In this document: positions 58,763 through 64,000 of the stretch, in pieces
How positions within the stretch are numbered: position 1 is the stretch's first letter
How the letters are laid out: the number at the start of each line of letters is the position of its first letter
Source: JAJTHC01 sp044358835
GTDB lineage: Bacteria; Cyanobacteriota; Vampirovibrionia; Vampirovibrionales; JAJTHC01
Assembly: GCA_044358835.1 (NCBI GenBank)
Contig: JBIKNF010000009.1
Span: 18,003-82,002 of the forward strand
Length of the DNA stretch: 64,000 bases
Reading direction: 5' to 3'
Made by a program: the position numbers and the translations under genes
The notes under the pieces: generated by a model
Told to the model about the DNA's origin: nothing
Database searches by the model: none
The model's input: the letters and a program-made list of their open reading frames with translations, nothing else

Positions 58763-60299
58763 CCCCCCCTGCTTGCTTGTGCTTTCACTGTTATGTGCCG
58801 GCCTAACGCTGAGCATTTCGCCCTTGTTTGTGCAAGCCAAAACGCCTGCCCCCGTTCACAAAAATAGGGTTGCTACAGTCGATTTGACCCCTGTGAACCT
58901 TGAAAAAATACCCCCCAAATCATTGGCTCAACTCACCCACCTAAGCGTTCACCAAGAAAAGGGCTTACAACTTAAAGACGTCTTGCAATGGGTGAAGCAG
59001 ACGCATCCTGATTTGCGCTTGGCGCGTTTGAAATTACAACAAAGCCAAGCTAAATTTCTCGCCACACAAGGCGCTTTTGATCCCAAACTGGATGGAGGCT
59101 TTGAATACAGACAGTACAATAATTCTTCCGCCCCAGGTCAACAAAAAGACGCCTACTTGACTGACAACGCTGTAAGCCTGCTTACACGTTATGGCTTAAT
59201 GGTGGAAACGGGCTACCGCAACAACCGTGGGGATCTTTCTTCAAGTGTGTCGCCTGTTGGGCAAGGGGGAGAAATCTATACCAACTTTATTTTACCGTTG
59301 TTGCGGTATCGAGGAGTCAACCCCTTTAGCGTGGCTGAAAAACAAGCGGCCCTAGATTTAAAAAAATCGGCGTTAGATTTACAATTAAAAGAACTTCAAA
59401 TTCAACAAAAAACGGGTGAAACCTATTGGGAATGGGTGGCTTGTAAACGACTTTTAGATAACAGTCTTGGGCTTTTAGACTTAGGGAAAGCTCGCATTGT
59501 GCAAGTACGCAAGCGCGTTAATGCAGGGGATTTACCAGAAATTGCGTTTGTTGAAGTACAAAAAGAAGTGCAAAAACGACAAGGGCAAGTCGCGAAAGAT
59601 ACCTTAAACTTGCAAAAAGCTACCCTTAAGTTCAGCTTACTGTTGTGGAATCAAGAACCTAAAGACGGTCGCTTGGAGGTTTTACCCCAGTGGTTACCGC
59701 AAGAAGCGCACTTACCTAAGCCAGATGCGCTTGATTTAGCCACCATGAAAGAATCAGGCAAGCTGGCGATGCTTAAAATGCACCCTCGCTTGTTGAACTT
59801 CCCTATTAGTAAAGAAATTGCGCAGTTGGATGTTGACCTAGCAAAACAAGCGTTCTTACCTAAGCTAGATGCCATGCTTAGCCCGAGTTATCAAATGGGG
59901 CAAGACGCCATTGGGGCTGCCCTTAAGGCAGGTGTTAAGTATGAAGTGCCTTTACGCTACCGCACTGCTACAGGTAAACTACGTTACGCCGAACTTGATT
60001 TACAGTCTTTGGATCTTCAGTACTTATGGGCGTATCAAGAGCTTTCAGCAGGCTTAGAACAAGTGCTCGCGGAACTAGAGGCGCAATGGGGGATTTACAA
60101 CGCTGCCCTAGGAGAATGGAAGACGGCTCAAGCCCTTGAAAAAGGCGAACGCACTTCATTTGAAATGGGGGATAGCACCCTGTTTGTGGTCAACATTCGT
60201 GAACGAGAAACGGCGGATGCGTACCGTAAAGTCATTGAATCGGAGCAAGAGTTTCACCAAGCCATTTTACGTTACTTGGTACTGACCACTCAGATTTAA
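58707..60299 (+). CDS. TolC-family outer membrane channel
   Basis: About 531 residues from the ATG at 58707 (AAGGA 11 nt upstream); an ATG at 58698 is also possible and the frame opens at 58650. The coding start overlaps the adaptor gene by 56 bp. Signal peptide: PCLLVLSLLCAGLTLSISPL, cleavage near VQA (44). Two outer-membrane efflux repeats with long helices (QQKTGETYWEWVACKRLLDN; VRKRVNAGDLPEIAFVEVQK). Completes the tripartite exporter begun at 55502. Confidence 0.9.
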   Translation: MTKEKSLEASKARWVKPNNPPCLLVLSLLCAGLTLSISPLFVQAKTPAPVHKNRVATVDLTPVNLEKIPPKSLAQLTHLSVHQEKGLQLKDVLQWVKQTHPDLRLARLKLQQSQAKFLATQGAFDPKLDGGFEYRQYNNSSAPGQQKDAYLTDNAVSLLTRYGLMVETGYRNNRGDLSSSVSPVGQGGEIYTNFILPLLRYRGVNPFSVAEKQAALDLKKSALDLQLKELQIQQKTGETYWEWVACKRLLDNSLGLLDLGKARIVQVRKRVNAGDLPEIAFVEVQKEVQKRQGQVAKDTLNLQKATLKFSLLLWNQEPKDGRLEVLPQWLPQEAHLPKPDALDLATMKESGKLAMLKMHPRLLNFPISKEIAQLDVDLAKQAFLPKLDAMLSPSYQMGQDAIGAALKAGVKYEVPLRYRTATGKLRYAELDLQSLDLQYLWAYQELSAGLEQVLAELEAQWGIYNAALGEWKTAQALEKGERTSFEMGDSTLFVVNIRERETADAYRKVIESEQEFHQAILRYLVLTTQI

Positions 60300-60321
60300 G
60301 GCACAGGTGGAAAGAGAGAGA

Positions 60322-60338
60322 ATCTTTCGAACACTATA
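60322..60338. repeat. Family-2 single end at a gene end
   Basis: ATCTTTCGAACACTATA is 16/17 identical to the right end of the family-2 element (44223-44239). It directly abuts the stop codon of the glycosyltransferase gene (60339-60341) and lies 23 bp after the tolC stop. Confidence 0.5.
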
Positions 60339-61742
60339 TTAGCCTTGATGATGCGTCTTTTCCCATTTAAAGGGGGCATTTGGCTTGAATAGAACTTTCC
60401 CAAAACTGTAAAACACAATCGGGAACCACACGGCCGTCATGTACATCCCCGTCAACACGGCGGCTTTCATGGCCTCTACTCGAGGCGGGTGTTCAAAACG
60501 ACGGATGGCATTGTACAGCGTGGGAATAAAGGCCACCCCAAACATGGGGAGTAAGGACATCGCCAATAACTGATGCACGCGACTGGCCTGACCAAACACG
60601 GTGGCTCCCCCCACCACACAGACTTCCAGAACCATTAAAATCGGGAAAAGGAAGTTGATCCAATACGCAAACATATCAGTGCGGGTGCGTAAACTCGCTT
60701 CTTTTGAAAATAAAATGGCTCCACCAAAATCGAGGTACCGACGCAACGAACCTTCGGCCCACCGTTCACGTTGCTTCAGCAAAGGCTGAAATTGAGTAAT
60801 GGCTTCTTCATACACGCTGGCTTGGTGGGCGAATCGAATTAACCAGCCTTTTAAGTGTAAACGCGTTGAAAGATCCAAATCATCTGTAATACTATTTTCA
60901 TTCCACAAGCCTACATCTTCGACGGCTTCACGTTTGATGAGAAAACCGTTACCCCGTAATTCTACAGCAGAACCCGCCAAATCCCTGCACCATTGAATAT
61001 GAGCATCCAGCGTATATTCCCACTGTTGGCACTGGGTTAAGAGGTTTGTTTGGGCATTGCTAATCATTTTACGGGCTTGAACCGCGGCGATGCGATCGTC
61101 TTGTTCTAAGTACGCAAGCATTTGAGGGAAAAAATCGGCTTCAATACGCGCATCGGCATCAAAAACGGCCAAAATAGGGCTACTGCTTAAAGCCAAGGCA
61201 TCATTTAACACGGCCGATTTACCCGCCACGGCTTCCTGCGGACGATGCACCACATTTAAACGTTCTTGCCACTGCGGATTTGCTTCTAACAAGGCTTCTA
61301 AAACCAAGTAGGTTCCATCCACTGAACGATCGTTCATGACCCATACATCGTAATGTTCTGGGGTATTCTTCATAAAGTGGCTCACGCTTTCGGCTATGAC
61401 GTCTACTTCATTATGAGCGGGCAAAATCACACTGATACGGGTATCCACAGGCACCTGTTGCGGCACAATATCAATCAGATTCAACCCTTCTTTTTTGGCT
61501 TTAAAGCGTTTTATGACCAAAATGCCCGTTAAAAAAATCACGTAAATCAACAAAAAACTGACCAGCCCTAGGGGGACTGAAATTTGAGGCACATAAATTT
61601 CTGCGGTCACAAAAATGCCCAAAAACACGGCCAACCAAATGGCTAAATTTCGTTGCACACGGCGACGTTCAAAGTAAGCCTTAATGCTTTCTCGTGTAGG
61701 CAAATGTTGAATCGTAAAGGGGGCTTTTAATAGCATAGGCAA
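60339..61742 (-). CDS. Family 2 glycosyltransferase, processive type
   Basis: 467 residues. Two N-terminal helices, cytosolic GT-A domain with SVILPAHNE, DADARI (metal-binding D-x-D), ITDDLDLS (catalytic base) and QRERW (Q-x2-RW of processive synthases), then three or more C-terminal helices. Resembles PgaC/IcaA and hyaluronan-type synthases, which make and extrude a polysaccharide from a nucleotide sugar; product unknown. Start ATG 61742 or 61736, no strong ribosome site. It lies beside the exporter, convergent. Confidence 0.87.
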   Translation of the reverse strand: MPMLLKAPFTIQHLPTRESIKAYFERRRVQRNLAIWLAVFLGIFVTAEIYVPQISVPLGLVSFLLIYVIFLTGILVIKRFKAKKEGLNLIDIVPQQVPVDTRISVILPAHNEVDVIAESVSHFMKNTPEHYDVWVMNDRSVDGTYLVLEALLEANPQWQERLNVVHRPQEAVAGKSAVLNDALALSSSPILAVFDADARIEADFFPQMLAYLEQDDRIAAVQARKMISNAQTNLLTQCQQWEYTLDAHIQWCRDLAGSAVELRGNGFLIKREAVEDVGLWNENSITDDLDLSTRLHLKGWLIRFAHQASVYEEAITQFQPLLKQRERWAEGSLRRYLDFGGAILFSKEASLRTRTDMFAYWINFLFPILMVLEVCVVGGATVFGQASRVHQLLAMSLLPMFGVAFIPTLYNAIRRFEHPPRVEAMKAAVLTGMYMTAVWFPIVFYSFGKVLFKPNAPFKWEKTHHQG

Positions 61743-61832
61743 GGTTTGGGAGTCTCTTTTTAAATGTAGCCTTAATCATAGCATAAACAGAAAGGTTCTG
61801 GCAAAACCCGCTAACACAGGTGGCTCTGCTCG

Positions 61833-61849
61833 ATTTTTTGAACACTATA
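61833..61849. repeat. Family-2 single end at the pabB stop
   Basis: ATTTTTTGAACACTATA, 13/17 identical to the family-2 right end. On the minus strand its TAG (61845-61847) is the stop codon of the chorismate-enzyme gene. Confidence 0.45.
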
Positions 61850-63389
61850 ACACTGATTCAATCGCTTCTAGTAACGCCTTTGCCTTTTTAAGGGATTCTT
61901 TCCATTCTGCGTGAGGTTCAGAATCATACACAATGCCTGCCCCCGCTTGCAAACAAAGCCGGTACGGCTGAACGTCCACATCGCCAGGTTGATATGGAAA
62001 CGCTTTAGTGGGAAGCAGGTGAATCGTCCGAATCAGGATGTTAAAATCCATACGTTGGGCGTGCGGATCCATATAGCCCATGCTCCCCGTATACACGCCA
62101 CGAGCAGTATGTTCTAGTTTAGCCAGTTGTTGGATGCACCGCAATTTGGGGCATCCTGTAATGGTTCCCCCTGGAAACAGCGCTTGTAAAATCTTGGTTT
62201 GTGAAACCTCTGGCTCTTTTGTGCCTTTGACGTTAGAAACCACATGGGTGACATGCGAATAACGCTCTACACTCATCAGTTCATCGACTTCAACGGTGCC
62301 GGCTTGGCAAACTTGACCCAAGTCGTTGCGTTCTAAATCCACCAACATAAGGTGTTCTGCACGTTCTTTTTCAAGGCTCAATAATTCCTGTTCAAGCCGA
62401 CGTTCCGCTTCAACGCTTTGGCCTCGACTTCGGGTGCCTGCAATTGGGCGCGTTGAAAGGCTTAGAGCGTCTTGCTGAATAAGTCGTTCAGGCGAATTAC
62501 TCAACACCCACCCCTGCGGACTTTTCCATAGCCCCGCAAAAGGCGAAGGGTTACGATGCGTGAGGGCTTCAAATAAACGCCACGCGTTTAAGCAAAGGGT
62601 TCGTTGCCACTGAACAGAAAGATTGGCCTGGTACAGTTCGCCTGCTTCAATCCATGTTTTGATTTGCGTGACGCCCGCTTCAAAATCGGCTTGCGTTAAA
62701 GAAGGCGTGTACGCCTCTAGCCACGCGGGATCAAACTCCTGAAAGTGCCTATCAGAAACAAGGGCGTCTTGTTGAAGAATCTTTGTGAGGGTTGAAGCAA
62801 TGCGATCTTGCTCATTTTGTGAAGGGGTGAGCGCATAAAGCACCCCGTGGTGATAGTCCATCAGTAAACGATGGGCATAGCGAATGAATCGATGAGTAGC
62901 CACCGCAGGTTCACATTGGGGCAGAGGTGACAAAGACGCCAACTTGTCATTCCACAACCACGACGCTTCATAAGCCATTTGCGCAAAAATGCCTGACGTA
63001 GAAGGCAGCGTTTCTAAAGCTTCGGGAAGTTCATGGGCGGGGCATTGGCGTTGCAACCATTCTTCAAGTACGGCATTGAGTTCATGGGCATGAGCAATAC
63101 GCTGGCCTTGGGGTTGAGCATTAACATACACGTGCCGATGCACCACATCTAAACGTTGAACGGTGTCTGAATTGCCGTAACCCGCCAAACCCCATCGATG
63201 CAAAGCAGAAGGCTCACACAAAGGGGCATCCAACAACGTGGCGTAAGCCATCGATTCGCTGAGGGCTTGGGTTAAACGCATCAACACCAGCGAGTGCTTC
63301 TGCGTATTCACTGAATACGCTTGCCATAGCAAAGGTTCAGTCACGTTAGACGGCACAGGCATGCCACACCGATTCAGGGATATCTGCAT
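61845..63389 (-). CDS. pabB: Para-aminobenzoate/anthranilate synthase component I
   Basis: 514 residues from the ATG at 63389 (AAGGTG 7 nt before); an in-frame ATG at 63425 has no such site. Chorismate-binding domain: NPSPFAGLWKSPQGWVLSNS, PIAGTRSRG, LMLVDLERNDLGQVC, GGTITGCPKLRCIQ, DFNILIRTI. The last block and VDLERNDLG favour PabB, but the position that is Lys in E. coli PabB (PIKGT) is Ala here (PIAGT), as in TrpE. Function is therefore folate or tryptophan branch; PabB is preferred. The start overlaps yebC by 44 bp. Confidence 0.78.
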   Translation of the reverse strand: MQISLNRCGMPVPSNVTEPLLWQAYSVNTQKHSLVLMRLTQALSESMAYATLLDAPLCEPSALHRWGLAGYGNSDTVQRLDVVHRHVYVNAQPQGQRIAHAHELNAVLEEWLQRQCPAHELPEALETLPSTSGIFAQMAYEASWLWNDKLASLSPLPQCEPAVATHRFIRYAHRLLMDYHHGVLYALTPSQNEQDRIASTLTKILQQDALVSDRHFQEFDPAWLEAYTPSLTQADFEAGVTQIKTWIEAGELYQANLSVQWQRTLCLNAWRLFEALTHRNPSPFAGLWKSPQGWVLSNSPERLIQQDALSLSTRPIAGTRSRGQSVEAERRLEQELLSLEKERAEHLMLVDLERNDLGQVCQAGTVEVDELMSVERYSHVTHVVSNVKGTKEPEVSQTKILQALFPGGTITGCPKLRCIQQLAKLEHTARGVYTGSMGYMDPHAQRMDFNILIRTIHLLPTKAFPYQPGDVDVQPYRLCLQAGAGIVYDSEPHAEWKESLKKAKALLEAIESVL

Positions 63390-64000
63390 TGTGATACACC
63401 TTGTTGACATCATCATGTTCTTCAATCATGCTGAGCAGTTTAATCAAAGGCTTGGCGATACTAGGATCGTCCACCACGGTTTCTGTTGCACACAAGCGCG
63501 TGAGTTCGACTGTTTCTGGGGTAAATGGTAGGCTTGCTATTTCGCTTAAGGCTTGGCAAATCGCGTTTAAGGCCTTGGCTTCCGTAATGACTTCTACAAA
63601 AAAGGTGCCGTCTTGCGGGTGGGTGAATACGTCGTGGGCCTCGGCTTCAATCGCCCATTCCACCCATTGATTCGCCTCTTCTTCGTGTTTGGCTTCAATC
63701 ACGATGCGTCCAAAGGGTTCAAACATAAAGGCAACGCAACCGTCTTGCCCCAAATTGCCTTGGTATTTATTGAAGTAACTCCGAATGTCTCCTGCGCTAC
63801 GGTTTCGGTTGTCGGTTTCACATTCAATAAAAATCGCCACCCCCCCCGGACCATACCCTTCATAACTCAGAGATTCTAAGTCATCGCCTTTTAAGGCGCC
63901 AGTAGCTTTGGCTATGGCATTTTCAATGTTGTCTTTAGAAAGGCCCCCTGCTTTTGCGGCATCAATCGCCCCCCGCGAGCGGAGGTTACGAGAAGGGTCG
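63346..64000 (-). CDS. YebC/PmpR-family protein (start beyond window)
   Basis: The frame is open to the window edge, so the 5' end is missing; about 217 residues are visible. DPSRNLRSRGAIDAAKAGGL, SKDNIENAIAKATG, YEGYGPGGVAIFIECETDN and RNRSAGDIRSYFNKYQGNLG are diagnostic. The family is about 240-250 residues and includes transcriptional regulators and, by recent work on relatives, ribosome-associated factors that help translate proline runs. The pabB gene starts inside its end. Confidence 0.93.
   Translation of the reverse strand, partial: DPSRNLRSRGAIDAAKAGGLSKDNIENAIAKATGALKGDDLESLSYEGYGPGGVAIFIECETDNRNRSAGDIRSYFNKYQGNLGQDGCVAFMFEPFGRIVIEAKHEEEANQWVEWAIEAEAHDVFTHPQDGTFFVEVITEAKALNAICQALSEIASLPFTPETVELTRLCATETVVDDPSIAKPLIKLLSMIEEHDDVNKVYHNADIPESVWHACAV

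Noticed and set aside
1..64000. CRISPR arrays, prophage or intact insertion sequence
   Set aside because: No regularly spaced direct repeats, no phage structural genes and no transposase or integrase found on either strand.

Overview
The window looks like chromosome of a flagellated, menaquinone-using, Gram-negative-type bacterium. A TolC-like outer-membrane channel gene and cleavable signal peptides point to two membranes. MqnE (aminofutalosine synthase) points to futalosine-route menaquinone. FliW, CsrA and a flagellin with a sigma-28-like promoter point to motility. A Tic20-like membrane protein, a ResB/Ccs1 protein and many short Ser/Asn/Thr-rich orphan proteins suggest the non-photosynthetic Cyanobacteriota (Vampirovibrionia/'Melainabacteria'). 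That placement is inference from gene content. The standard genetic code fits every gene, and most genes have a clear Shine-Dalgarno sequence.

Layout. 1-8.1 kb: uvrA (3' end off the window), an AT-rich orphan, tRNA-Val(TAC), a secreted TPR protein with a Met/Asn-rich tail, mqnE, and a soluble GAF-GAF chemoreceptor. 8.2-19.4 kb: pcrA helicase, a Ser/Asn-rich coiled-coil orphan, a Ca2+/cation exchanger, a LolD/FtsX-type ABC pair, DJ-1/PfpI and secreted unknowns. 19.4-21.7 kb: engB and a hipBA toxin-antitoxin pair preceded by three palindromes at exact 50-bp steps. 21.8-28.3 kb: a succinate dehydrogenase/fumarate reductase operon (sdhCAB), then a Tic20-like protein, ubiX, and a protein carrying only the B12-binding and reactivation modules of methionine synthase. 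28.3-34.1 kb: tRNA-Pro(GGG), an aminopeptidase P, fliW-csrA-TPR, phhB, an M14 carboxypeptidase and a small FlgM-like protein. 34.1-43 kb: housekeeping metabolism and translation (punA, nagA, a periplasmic PPIase, tRNA-Val(GAC), aroE, miaB, ahcY, rplS). 43-50 kb: flagellin, repeat-rich intergenic DNA, ccs1, secG, small orphans and an HI0933-type flavoprotein. 50-60.3 kb: a 583-residue membrane orphan, a calcium-binding-type repeat protein without signal peptide, an EamA permease, bolA-dciA, and a complete ABC/HlyD/TolC exporter. 60.3-64 kb: a processive-type GT2 glycosyltransferase, a pabB/trpE homologue, and yebC running off the window.

The strongest signals outside ordinary genes are two families of TATAG-ended palindromic repeats. 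Family 1 has a 160-bp copy with perfect 20-bp terminal inverted repeats plus remnants. Family 2 has a 151-bp copy plus single ends lying at the 3' ends of several genes. Others are the regularly spaced operators before hipB, long G/C homopolymers (up to G11 inside a gene), an ABC exporter with a degenerate signature motif encoded near a plausible calcium-binding substrate, and a split MetH. No CRISPR array, prophage or intact insertion sequence was seen.
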